Made by a program: the position numbers and the translations under genes. Below are positions 1 through 7,310 of a stretch of DNA of 9,396 bases, in pieces; position 1 is the stretch's first letter; each line of letters opens with the position of its first letter. This DNA is from an uncultured Prevotellaceae bacterium. GTDB taxonomy: Bacteria; Bacteroidota; Bacteroidia; Bacteroidales; Bacteroidaceae. The notes under the pieces are model-generated. The model made no database searches, was not told where the DNA came from, and was given only the letters and a program-made list of their open reading frames with translations. The DNA is taken from the NCBI GenBank assembly GCA_947306845.1, contig CAMZHP010000109.1, positions 1 through 9,396 of the forward strand. Reading direction: 5' to 3'.

Positions 1-1530
1 GCGCACCATACGGGCATTGTCGCCGCCGTTAGGCTGTTCATAGGTGCCGCCGTGCCCGCTCTTGGTGTTGTCGGCTAAGACAACGGGCACTTTCTTGATG
101 GCTTTGTAGTCCATCTGGGCATTCTTCCACGCCACATCAGTAGTGCCGCCAACGAGATAGAGGATGGGACCATGCAAATTTTTCAGCGACTTGGCACTGG
201 CATCGGCCATCGTCATCTTGCCCATACCAGCATTCAGGATAAGATAGGTCTTCAGACGTGGGTCGGCTGCGTTGGCCAGCACCTGGGCACCACCACAGGA
301 GTGCCCGGCAGCGGCAATCTTTGTCTCGTCTATTTTGTCATAGTAGAAAGCGCCAGGGGTATTTGCTTGTTGGCTGATCCAGTCGAGTGCCTTTGCCACC
401 ATCGACGACGGGGTATGCTGATCTTTGTCGTGCTGTGCAAGCATCTGCAGTTCTCCGATGGCCACTACCACGTATCCGTAGGAGGCAATGTCGGTAAGCA
501 TGTTCTCGTAGCTAATGCTGGTGTCCATACACCCGCCATTGGCGAAGACGAGCACGGGCAACTTGCCCCTGTTGCGGGCAACGGCATTGTCTATGTTCAC
601 GGGGCGGTAGACCACGAAGTCCGTCAACGACTTCTCACGGACAGCGATGGCCTTGTATGGTCCGCTGCCTCCGAATTCAACCACCTTCATCTGCTCGAAG
701 TTCACCGTAGGGTCCTCGTGCTTCAGGTGCCGTGCAAAGAAGGCATCCATCGCCGGACGAGTGAACTCAAGTGCCTGGTCGTAGGCCACGCTGTGCGGTC
801 CATGCACCTTCACGTAGTCCACCTGTGCGCCTTCCTTTTGCATCTTCGTCACCCAATCTTCCGTCAGATTGGGCCTCACAACGGGATCCTCTCCGCCTTG
901 CAGAACGAGGAAGGGTGTTTTGCATGGACCGATATAGCCGATGGGCCACCACTCGGTATGCTCCGCCCATTCTCCCCGACGGCCGATTTCAGTTGGCGGT
1001 GCTCCGCCGGCGGCACAGGCTACATCGCATGAGAATGCCTTCCATGGGTCAGCAGCATCGTTGAATGCCTTGCTCTCGGCTGCCACGCCCGCCATGAGTG
1101 ACAGATGACCACCTGCGGAATGCCCATAGGTGCCTATGCGCTCAGGGTCGATACCCAGATTGTCGGCATTTGCTTTCATCCAGCGGATGGCGCATCGCAC
1201 GTCTTCGATGCAGGCAGGAAATGGGGCCTCCCGCGTCAGCCGGTAGTTCATGTTGGCCACCACGTAGCCCTTCATGGCATAATCCACCATCAGAGCGCGA
1301 TAGACAATGTCATTCTTCGACCCCGCATTCCATCCGCCGCCATGGATGATGAGGATGGCGGGTCTGTTCTTTTGGGGACCGAACTGAGGTTTGGCCAGGT
1401 CGAGGACGGTGCTCGGTCCTACGTCGGTGCGATAAGCGATGTTCTCGGTCACGGTGATGCTTTGCTGTGGCGTCTGTGCTGCTGATGACAGCGACAGGAT
1501 GAGCAGTAAGGAAAGGATAATAGTTCTCAT
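1..1530 (-). CDS. Secreted two-domain alpha/beta-hydrolase (BD-FAE/Aes-type esterase fused to a second serine hydrolase), 3' end outside window
   Basis: Open for 510 codons from ATG at 1530 to the left edge, with no stop, so the C-terminus is missing. Residues 1-18 form a signal peptide (hydrophobic core 4-14, likely cleavage before Q19), implying periplasmic or surface location. Domain 1 (about 25-270) has the HGGGW oxyanion motif at 63-67, nucleophile S138 in GHSAGG, a candidate acid D215 in GGEDP and H246 in GPHS; this is the acetylesterase/BD-FAE style. Domain 2 (about 280-510) has NGGC at 331-334, nucleophile S411 in GHSCGG, D465 in GGTTD and H493 in SGHGG. Both triads look intact. Family knowledge suggests hydrolysis of acetyl or feruloyl esters on plant polysaccharides; the substrate is inferred only. 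It starts 28 bp after the TRIC-type gene on the same strand, so co-transcription is likely. No Shine-Dalgarno sequence precedes the ATG. Confidence 0.88.
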   Translation of the reverse strand, partial: MRTIILSLLLILSLSSAAQTPQQSITVTENIAYRTDVGPSTVLDLAKPQFGPQKNRPAILIIHGGGWNAGSKNDIVYRALMVDYAMKGYVVANMNYRLTREAPFPACIEDVRCAIRWMKANADNLGIDPERIGTYGHSAGGHLSLMAGVAAESKAFNDAADPWKAFSCDVACAAGGAPPTEIGRRGEWAEHTEWWPIGYIGPCKTPFLVLQGGEDPVVRPNLTEDWVTKMQKEGAQVDYVKVHGPHSVAYDQALEFTRPAMDAFFARHLKHEDPTVNFEQMKVVEFGGSGPYKAIAVREKSLTDFVVYRPVNIDNAVARNRGKLPVLVFANGGCMDTSISYENMLTDIASYGYVVVAIGELQMLAQHDKDQHTPSSMVAKALDWISQQANTPGAFYYDKIDETKIAAAGHSCGGAQVLANAADPRLKTYLILNAGMGKMTMADASAKSLKNLHGPILYLVGGTTDVAWKNAQMDYKAIKKVPVVLADNTKSGHGGTYEQPNGGDNARMVR

Positions 1531-1558
1531 AAGGCTTTATTTTGTGAAATGGGTAGTA

Positions 1559-2206
1559 TCAACGAGCGTCGTCCTCAGAATGAAGATGGGGTAGGGAGAT
1601 GTGGTAGCGCATGGCCAGGAAACGGATGGCGCAGATGAGCAGGAAGGTGACAACTGAAGCAATGCCGACATTTACTTCCAGTGTCAGCATGAGCCAATAA
1701 ACCATGCCTCCGGCGATGCTGGCCATCGCATAAATCTCTTTTTGGAAAATCAGAGGCATCCGGTTGAGGAAGATATCGCGGATCACACCGCCAGCACTTC
1801 CTGTGATACATCCCATGATGATGGCTACCCACATCGCATGGCCACAGTCAAGGGTCTTCTGCATGCCGGCTATCGTGAAAAGCGCAAGACCAAGGGTGTC
1901 GAACACAAACCAGGCATTGTCGAGACGCTTCAGCCAACGGGCAAAGATTATCACGAAGGCCTGAGCCAGGGCGGTGCATAAAAGATAAAAAGGTGAGAGC
2001 ATCCAGAATGGGGTGACACCCAACATCACGTCGCGGAGCGTTCCGCCTCCGATGGCGACCGCCACGCCGCAGACAAAACCGCCAAACCAGTCGAAACGGC
2101 ATGCTGCTGCGTGGCGGATGCCGGAAATGGCAAAGGCAAAGGTGCCTACAAACTCGATGGTTTGCTGGACTCTCTGCACGAATTCGGGATCTTGATAAAA
2201 AAGCAT
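1559..2206 (-). CDS. TRIC/UPF0126 (YicG/YadS-type) seven-helix membrane protein
   Basis: A 215-residue inner-membrane protein made of two similar halves of about three helices plus a seventh helix. Each half carries the glycine/RD signature of the UPF0126 family: GGGTLRD at 53-59 and GGVIRD at 139-144. Hydrophobic segments lie at roughly 17-32, 42-55, 68-90, 98-115, 124-137, 157-175 and 180-197. The C-terminal tail (201-215) is polar. Length is normal for the family (about 200-220). Prokaryotic TRIC homologues are reported to form trimeric channels for monovalent cations; the physiological role is poorly defined, and a different permeant ion cannot be excluded. The gene is first in a reverse-strand pair with the esterase 28 bp downstream. 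The ATG at 2206 has an AT-rich leader with no Shine-Dalgarno sequence. Family assignment is confident, function is not. Confidence 0.9.
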   Translation of the reverse strand: MLFYQDPEFVQRVQQTIEFVGTFAFAISGIRHAAACRFDWFGGFVCGVAVAIGGGTLRDVMLGVTPFWMLSPFYLLCTALAQAFVIIFARWLKRLDNAWFVFDTLGLALFTIAGMQKTLDCGHAMWVAIIMGCITGSAGGVIRDIFLNRMPLIFQKEIYAMASIAGGMVYWLMLTLEVNVGIASVVTFLLICAIRFLAMRYHISLPHLHSEDDAR

Positions 2207-2259
2207 GGTCGCTTGTTTGTTTTTTAACGAAGAAAAAACGGATTTATTGTCAGAACATT

Positions 2260-2288
2260 AAGGAATGATGGCCTCTGCCAAGGAATGA
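2260..2288. repeat. Direct repeat AAGGAATGA x2, 20-bp period
   Basis: Two exact copies of AAGGAATGA lie at 2260-2268 and 2280-2288, start to start 20 bp, about two helical turns. They sit in the 234-bp divergent intergenic region, between the predicted reverse promoter and the TRIC start, and upstream of the forward esterase promoter. A regulator could bind them side by side on one DNA face, but no cognate regulator is in the window and two 9-mers could be chance. Confidence 0.35.
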
Positions 2289-2337
2289 CGGAACAATTCG
2301 CTGGCCGTTTTTGGAACATATAGCAAAAAACATGTTA

Positions 2338-2345
2338 CAAATATA
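2338..2345 (-). promoter_or_regulatory. Candidate -7 element for the TRIC-esterase transcript
   Basis: Read on the reverse strand this is TATATTTG, an exact match to the Bacteroidota primary-sigma -7 consensus TAnnTTTG. No clear TTTG is found about 20 bp upstream, where only T-rich sequence occurs. Transcription would start near 2330, giving a leader of about 125 nt before the ATG at 2206. The region is AT-rich, so a chance match is possible. Confidence 0.45.
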
Positions 2346-2369
2346 GAAGTATTTTATTAAAAAATGTGC

Positions 2370-2377
2370 CATCTTTG
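2370..2377 (+). promoter_or_regulatory. Candidate -7 element for the CE1 esterase
   Basis: CATCTTTG, followed by CA, differs from TAnnTTTG only at its first base and resembles the ATCTTTGC cores common in this phylum. It would give a leader of about 55 nt before the ATG at 2441. A recognisable -33 TTTG at the usual distance is absent; the upstream stretch is T/A-rich. It lies about 25 bp from the candidate reverse promoter, so the two would share one control region. Confidence 0.45.
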
Positions 2378-2440
2378 CAATGTGATACAACAGCATTACT
2401 CAACTAGATTCCGAATACTAATAAACCTAAACTCGATAAC

Positions 2441-4534
2441 ATGAAAAGAAAACTATTATCAACTATTTTGTTGTGCTTCGCATGTATGATGCAGGCACAG
2501 ACTGTATCTCTGCCATTGAAAACTTCCACGGTGTGCAATGACGACGGGACAGTCACTTTCTATTACCAGAACAAAAATGCCAAGAAGGTGGAGGTTGACG
2601 TGCAGTTTGCCGGAAAGAAGCCCATGGAGCTGAAGGACGCTTCGAACGGACTGTGGGCAGCCACCCTCGGTCCGGCAGCCCCAGACATGTATCCCTATTG
2701 CTTCATTGTGGATGGGATCAGTGTCATGGATCCCCTCTGCGACCTCTATTTCCCCAATGAGGGCTTCAAGAACAGCTTGCTTGTGATTCCAAGCAAGAAA
2801 GGACCACTCATTCATGATGTGCAGAAAGTGATGCATGGAACGATTGAGTATGTGAACTATTTTTCTTCCAGCCTGAACGCCACCAACCATGCTGTGGTTT
2901 ACCTGCCGCCAAGCTATCAGAGGAGTCGCACGAAGAAATATCCTGTCTTCTACCTGATCAGTGGAACGACGGATACGGAAGAAGTATATTATAAGGTGGG
3001 ACGTGTCAACTACATTCTCGACAACCTGCTGGCTCGTGGTGAGGCAGAAGAGATGATCGTGGTGATGCCATACGGCAACCCGACCAAGTTGCTGCCTTCA
3101 AGGCCGGGTATGGGCGGCTTCCCTGGTGGTGGCCGGATGGGTGGCTTTCCCGGTGGCGGACGGATGCCTGCCGGTGGTTTCCCAGGTGGTGGGCAGATGC
3201 CTGCCGGTGGTTTCCCGGGTGGTGGCCAGATGCCGGCCGGAGGATTCCCTGGTGGCGGACAAATGGGTGCCATGCCCAATGGAGGCGGCTTCCCTGGCGG
3301 AGGTGCCAGAATGGGTGGTGGTATGCCAGGCGGCATGCCGGGCGGAATGCCCATGATGTTCGGACGTGATATTTTCAGTCTTGACCTCATCAATGACCTG
3401 ATGCCATACGTGGAGGATCACTACCGCACCATCGCTGACCGCGACCACCGTGCCATCGGTGGTTTCTCAAGGGGCGGCAACCAGGCCTTGTCCAATGGCT
3501 TGAACAATCTCGACAAGTTCTCCTACCTTTGCAGCTACAGTTCATTTACTTCGACCGACATCGCCAATGTCTATGACAACGCCGAGGACACCAACAGCAA
3601 GATCCATCTCTTCTGGTTGGGTGTCGGCACCGACGACTTCCTCTATGGCACTGCCCGCGACTACATGGAGTTCCTTGACAAGAAAGGCATCCGTTCCGTC
3701 AAAGAGTTCACCAATGACAAATTCGGACATACCTGGATGAATGCCAAGTATTTCCTCGACAAATCCCTGAGGTTGCTCTTCCGTCCGCAGGCGGCTGAGG
3801 AGGCCATGAAAAACGGAAAACCGGCCTTGGCTGCCACAGGTAATGAACAGCAGTTCACCGGAGAGACCATGGCAAGGCTCTTCCCGCGTCCGATCGTTTC
3901 ACCTGAGTACAAGAAATCGAGCATCGTCTTCCGGTTCAAGGCTCCCGACGCCAAGTCTGTGGCGGTGGTGGGCGAACTGTATGACCAGCCCATGCAGATG
4001 AAGAAAGACGATGATGGTGTGTGGTCGGTGGAGATCAAGGATCATGCCATGGAGACGTTCACTTACTATTTCCTGGTGGATGGAACCCAGGTGGCCGACC
4101 CCAACAACATGTATCTCGCTCCGTCGAAGGGCTTCAAACCGAGCATCGCCAGCCATCCATCGTCTGACTACAATTTTGCCAAGATGGACAATATCGAGCA
4201 TGGTGAGTTGAGTTACAATATCCAGAGCAATGAGGCATGGTATATGTCACACATGAAAAACCAGCATGGATTCCCGTCGTTCATCCAACTCGTGCCTGGT
4301 AAGGACGACACCCTCGAAAGCTGGTTCAAGGTGGGTGGAGCCAATGCCATCGCCGATGTGCTCATCAACAAGAAGAAGACCAAACCTTGTATCATCACCA
4401 CCAGCAATCTGGAGTTCATGAAACAGTCTGACGATCCCAACAAACCAACCATCTATACCCTTAAGGCCGATGACTACAAAACATGGGCCGAAAGAAGAAA
4501 GGCTCTTGAGACATTGCTGCTCAAGCTAAAATAA
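2441..4534 (+). CDS. Secreted CE1-type esterase: CBM48 - esterase - CBM48 - partial esterase
   Basis: 697 residues with a signal peptide (1-19, cleavage near AQ at 19-20). Residues about 30-118 form a CBM48/E-set fold as found in front of feruloyl-esterase-like enzymes. The esterase D/CE1 domain (about 130-448) starts at HGTIEY, with strand VVMPYGN near 207-213, nucleophile S343 in GGFSRGG, acid D398 or D399 in GTDDF and H430 in FGHTW. A glycine/proline/methionine-rich insertion (225-306) separates that strand from the helix before the nucleophile. A second CBM48-like module (about 490-575) is followed by HGELSY and about 75 residues resembling the first part of the esterase domain, including a matching KVG...D segment, but with no nucleophile or histidine. 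Known relatives remove feruloyl or acetyl groups from xylan and related glycans; the substrate here is inferred. The gene is monocistronic: divergent from the TRIC gene and closed by a terminator. Confidence 0.9.
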   Translation: MKRKLLSTILLCFACMMQAQTVSLPLKTSTVCNDDGTVTFYYQNKNAKKVEVDVQFAGKKPMELKDASNGLWAATLGPAAPDMYPYCFIVDGISVMDPLCDLYFPNEGFKNSLLVIPSKKGPLIHDVQKVMHGTIEYVNYFSSSLNATNHAVVYLPPSYQRSRTKKYPVFYLISGTTDTEEVYYKVGRVNYILDNLLARGEAEEMIVVMPYGNPTKLLPSRPGMGGFPGGGRMGGFPGGGRMPAGGFPGGGQMPAGGFPGGGQMPAGGFPGGGQMGAMPNGGGFPGGGARMGGGMPGGMPGGMPMMFGRDIFSLDLINDLMPYVEDHYRTIADRDHRAIGGFSRGGNQALSNGLNNLDKFSYLCSYSSFTSTDIANVYDNAEDTNSKIHLFWLGVGTDDFLYGTARDYMEFLDKKGIRSVKEFTNDKFGHTWMNAKYFLDKSLRLLFRPQAAEEAMKNGKPALAATGNEQQFTGETMARLFPRPIVSPEYKKSSIVFRFKAPDAKSVAVVGELYDQPMQMKKDDDGVWSVEIKDHAMETFTYYFLVDGTQVADPNNMYLAPSKGFKPSIASHPSSDYNFAKMDNIEHGELSYNIQSNEAWYMSHMKNQHGFPSFIQLVPGKDDTLESWFKVGGANAIADVLINKKKTKPCIITTSNLEFMKQSDDPNKPTIYTLKADDYKTWAERRKALETLLLKLK
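3113..3358 (+). repeat. In-frame glycine-rich tandem repeat (33-bp units) within the esterase
   Basis: One 27-bp unit (3113-3139) and four 33-bp units (starting 3140, 3173, 3206 and 3239) encode GGFPGGG(R/Q)M followed mostly by PA. Degenerate copies GGGFPGGGARM and GGMPGGMPGGMP follow up to 3358. Units differ mainly at third codon positions, so the protein pattern is kept while the DNA drifts. All units are multiples of three, so copy-number change would lengthen or shorten the loop without a frameshift. It encodes a flexible low-complexity segment inside the catalytic domain. Confidence 0.9.
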
Positions 4535-4551
4535 AAAAATAGAAACAAAAC

Positions 4552-4583
4552 AAAGGGCAATTGGTCAAAATTGCCCTTTTTTT
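4552..4583 (+). terminator. Intrinsic terminator of the CE1 esterase gene
   Basis: A perfect 11-bp stem pairs AAAGGGCAATT (4552-4562) with AATTGCCCTTT (4569-4579) around a 6-nt loop GGTCAA, and runs into seven T residues (4577-4583). It begins 17 bp after the stop codon at 4532-4534. It separates this transcript from the downstream FAS1-SusC unit. Confidence 0.92.
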
Positions 4584-4633
4584 GTTCTATATTGTATATT
4601 CAACACTTATATGTTACAAATACAAAAATGTAT

Positions 4634-4679
4634 GTTTCATTTTGTTTCATGGGGAAATGTTTTCAAATGAGAATGAAAC
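4634..4679. promoter_or_regulatory. GTTTCAT direct repeat and inverted repeat, possible operator
   Basis: GTTTCAT occurs at 4634-4640 and again at 4644-4650 (10-bp period), and the inverted copy AATGAAAC at 4672-4679 pairs with GTTTCATT at 4634-4641. The block ends 7 bp before the -33 element of the FAS1-SusC promoter. That position suits an activator binding site, as seen upstream of many regulated SusC-type operons, but no regulator gene is present here to link it to. Confidence 0.4.
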
Positions 4680-4686
4680 GTGTCTG

Positions 4687-4718
4687 ATTGGTTACTATAT
4701 AGGTATTCATTAATTTTG
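4687..4718 (+). promoter_or_regulatory. Promoter of the FAS1-SusC operon
   Basis: TAATTTTG at 4711-4718 matches the Bacteroidota -7 consensus TAnnTTTG exactly. ATTG at 4687-4690 is a 3-of-4 match to the -33 TTTG, with a 20-bp spacer, within the usual 19-21. Transcription would begin near 4725, about 30 nt ahead of the ATG at 4754. The leader is AT-rich and lacks a Shine-Dalgarno sequence, as usual for this phylum. Confidence 0.65.
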
Positions 4719-4753
4719 CAAAAAACTAATTTGCGAGTTAAACAATTATTTTT

Positions 4754-7291
4754 ATGGTAACCGAAATGAAATTTTGGAGTCATCGTAGAAACATGCTTTT
4801 CAAAGCGTGTTTCATGTTGGCTGTTGGTTTGACCATGAACTCGTGTACGCAGTATGACTTGGATGAGCGCGACCCGGAAGGATGGGGAGCAAGTATCTAC
4901 AGTTGGCTGGTCGAGAATGGCAATTACTCCAACACGGTGAGGATGATTGATGACTTGGGCTACAAGGAAGTCTTGGCAAAGACAGGTTCGAAAACCCTCT
5001 TTGTCGCTGACGATGATGCCTATGCCCGATTCTTCAGTAACAACAGTTGGGGGGTGAGAAGCTATGAGCAGTTCTCGCTCTCTCAAAAAAAACTCTTGCT
5101 TTTTGGCAGCATGATGGACAACTCGATGCAGCTCAACAGTCTGCCGAGTGTGGAGGGTACTCCGCCACGGGAAGGCGAGTGTATGCGTAGATTCGCTTCC
5201 AGCACACCGTTCGATTCAGTGGCAGTGCTCAACGCCAACCAGATGCCGGACAATCCTTATTGGGCACGTTACAAGGCTTCGGGTAAGCCGATGGTGTGCA
5301 TGACCGACAATTCTGTCGTACCCTTGGTGCAGTTCATTGAGAAGCAGCTGGTCAACAAGCGCATCACCAACAGCGATTACGATTTCTTATATAATAATAC
5401 GACCAACCGCAAGGCGGGTGATGCCAGCGTTAACGGTGTTCAGGTGGATGAGCCCAACATCAAGTGTTCCAATGGTTTCATCCATAAGATGAGTGAAGTC
5501 ATCACACCGTTGCCCAACATGGCAGAACTGCTCGGCACCAAAAAGAACGTGTCGGTATTCAACAGGTTGCTTAACCGTTTCTGCGCTCCGTATTGGGTAG
5601 GGGAGTCGGCTACTACACAATACAATTATTTATATAATAATAATGTGGACTCCGTTTTCCAAAAACGATTTTTCTCGGAGAAATCACAGAACGGCAATCC
5701 TGTTGGCGCCACACCAGACAACAAGGCTGTGAACGGACAACTCAAGTACGATCCCGAGTGGAACGCCTATTATGCCGGTCTCGATGATCAGGGCGGCAAT
5801 ATCGCCATGCAGCGTGATATGGCAGTGATGATGGTGCCCAGCGACCAGGCCATGGAAGAGTATTGGGAGTCGGGTGCCGGTAAAGTGCTCAAGGATTATT
5901 ATGGTACTTGGGAAAACGTGCCCGATGAGGTGGTGGTCAAGCTGCTCAACAACAACATGCTTAGTTCCTTCGTATCATCAGTGCCTTCCAAGTTCTCCGG
6001 CATTCTCAATGATGCCAATGACCCCATGGGTGTTGAGGTAGGAGCCATCGACTCTGTTTATCTCGGTTGCAATGGTGCCATCTACCTCACCAACCGCGTC
6101 TATTCACCCACGGCATACGTGAGTGTGTCATTCCCTGCACTGGTCAATGAAACCATGAAGATTTTGTATTGGGGCATTGAGCAGTTGCAGTACAACGTCT
6201 ATCTAAATTCTCTCAATTCATACTACAGTTTCTTCATCCCGACCAACAAGGCCATGCTCGAGTACATCGATCCATGCTCCTACGGGAAGAACCAGACTCA
6301 GTTGTTCCGTTTCCACTACGATGCTTCCAAAGTCAATGTGTCCGACCGTGTCTGGGCCAGCATCTGGAACTATGACACAGAGACAGGAACGGTGGGCGAC
6401 TCCATCGGTATGGCCAGCAACGACCAGGTCAGAAACCGTCTGAAGGATATCCTGGAGACACACATCGTCATCGGAAATGTAGAGGACGGACATGAGTACT
6501 ACCGCACGAAGGGTGGCATGGAGCTCCGCGTCAAGAACGTGAATGCAGGTGTCAACGGTATGACCGTTGAGGGAAGCTACCAGACCAACGAGGGCACTCC
6601 CCTCCGTGTCAGTGAGATTTACGACCAAACCGATGGCGGAAACGGAAAGAGCTACATCCTTGACGGACAGCCCATCCTGGGAACACGCCGCACCGTCTAT
6701 GATATGCTGGCTGAAAGACCGGAGTTCTCCAAGTTCCTCGAACTCATGGAGGGCAGCGGAGTCTTTGAGCAAATTCACAACAACAGGAATGCCTGTGGCG
6801 GAACCAACGTTTCAGTGTTCAACACCTATCATTATACGATTTATGTGCCCACCAATGAAAGCATCGAGGAACTGCAGCGTCAGGGCAAGCTCTCCACATG
6901 GGAGGCTGTCGAGGCTTTCGAGGAGGCAGGAAACCTCACGGCTAAGTCACGTGACTCCCTGCAGATTGTCAACTTTGTGAAGTATCACATTCAGGACAAC
7001 GCCCTCTATATAGGTGCTGCTGATGATTCCGGCGACTTTGAGACAGCTGTCATCGACCCCTCTACAGAACGTTTCTACAGAGTGTCTGCCAGACTGTCCG
7101 AAGACGGCATCACCATCGTCGACCATGCCGGCAACACACGCCGTGTGGTGACCAGCAACCCCCACCTTTATAATATAGCGGCAAGGGAGTTCCAGTACAA
7201 CTCTGCGGATGCGACCAGGGCAACGATGATAGAGACGTCGTCGTCCGCGGTCATACATCTCATAGACAAACCACTGATGATCAATAACTGA
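4754..7291 (+). CDS. Lipoprotein with four fasciclin (FAS1) domains
   Basis: 845 residues. A lipoprotein signal peptide ends at C31 (LTMNSC), followed by acidic residues (YDLDERD, 34-40) that could act as a surface-export signal of the Bacteroidota type. In-frame ATGs at 4754, 4766 and 4793 all leave a usable signal; 4754 is the longest. Four FAS1 repeats are inferred from paired H1- and H2-like motifs. Domain 1 has TLFVADDDAY (81-90) and NGFIHKMSEVITP (240-252). Domain 2 has MVPSDQAM (360-367) and NGAIYLTNRVYSP (440-452). Domain 3 has FFIPTNKAM (493-501) and SYILDGQPILG (633-643). Domain 4 has IYVPTNESI (696-704) and VIHLIDKPLMI (833-843). FAS1 domains usually mediate adhesion or ligand/protein contacts, and no catalytic role is apparent. 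The SusC-like gene starts 19 bp after the stop, so the two are surely co-transcribed, suggesting an accessory surface subunit of that transporter. Confidence 0.88.
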   Translation: MVTEMKFWSHRRNMLFKACFMLAVGLTMNSCTQYDLDERDPEGWGASIYSWLVENGNYSNTVRMIDDLGYKEVLAKTGSKTLFVADDDAYARFFSNNSWGVRSYEQFSLSQKKLLLFGSMMDNSMQLNSLPSVEGTPPREGECMRRFASSTPFDSVAVLNANQMPDNPYWARYKASGKPMVCMTDNSVVPLVQFIEKQLVNKRITNSDYDFLYNNTTNRKAGDASVNGVQVDEPNIKCSNGFIHKMSEVITPLPNMAELLGTKKNVSVFNRLLNRFCAPYWVGESATTQYNYLYNNNVDSVFQKRFFSEKSQNGNPVGATPDNKAVNGQLKYDPEWNAYYAGLDDQGGNIAMQRDMAVMMVPSDQAMEEYWESGAGKVLKDYYGTWENVPDEVVVKLLNNNMLSSFVSSVPSKFSGILNDANDPMGVEVGAIDSVYLGCNGAIYLTNRVYSPTAYVSVSFPALVNETMKILYWGIEQLQYNVYLNSLNSYYSFFIPTNKAMLEYIDPCSYGKNQTQLFRFHYDASKVNVSDRVWASIWNYDTETGTVGDSIGMASNDQVRNRLKDILETHIVIGNVEDGHEYYRTKGGMELRVKNVNAGVNGMTVEGSYQTNEGTPLRVSEIYDQTDGGNGKSYILDGQPILGTRRTVYDMLAERPEFSKFLELMEGSGVFEQIHNNRNACGGTNVSVFNTYHYTIYVPTNESIEELQRQGKLSTWEAVEAFEEAGNLTAKSRDSLQIVNFVKYHIQDNALYIGAADDSGDFETAVIDPSTERFYRVSARLSEDGITIVDHAGNTRRVVTSNPHLYNIAAREFQYNSADATRATMIETSSSAVIHLIDKPLMINN

Positions 7292-7310
7292 TAATTGAAA
7301 CAAGACGACT

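Noticed and set aside
172..1032. Long forward-strand open frame opposite the two-domain esterase
   Set aside because: Its translation is rich in His, Val and Arg with no recognisable domain, and it lies wholly antisense to a gene with signal peptide and two catalytic motif sets. It is a shadow of the biased codons.
1..1530. Reading the reverse-strand esterase as two separate genes
   Set aside because: The frame is continuous without a stop through the linker near residues 270-285, and the second domain has no signal peptide or promoter of its own.
3113..3358. CRISPR-like array
   Set aside because: The units are contiguous with no spacers, vary at third codon positions and stay in frame within a gene.
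3010..3393. Proline-rich reverse-strand open frame over the glycine repeat
   Set aside because: It is the complement of the GGFPGGG repeats; the forward frame continues on both sides as a CE1 esterase.
4611..4625. Possible reverse-strand -7 element (TGTATTTG) similar to the one at 2338-2345
   Set aside because: It would transcribe antisense into the terminator and the CE1 gene with no reverse gene to serve; the match is imperfect and the region is AT-rich.
6218..6778. Reverse-strand open frame of 186 codons opposite the FAS1 gene
   Set aside because: No start context, domain or promoter supports it, and the forward frame carries clear FAS1 motifs.
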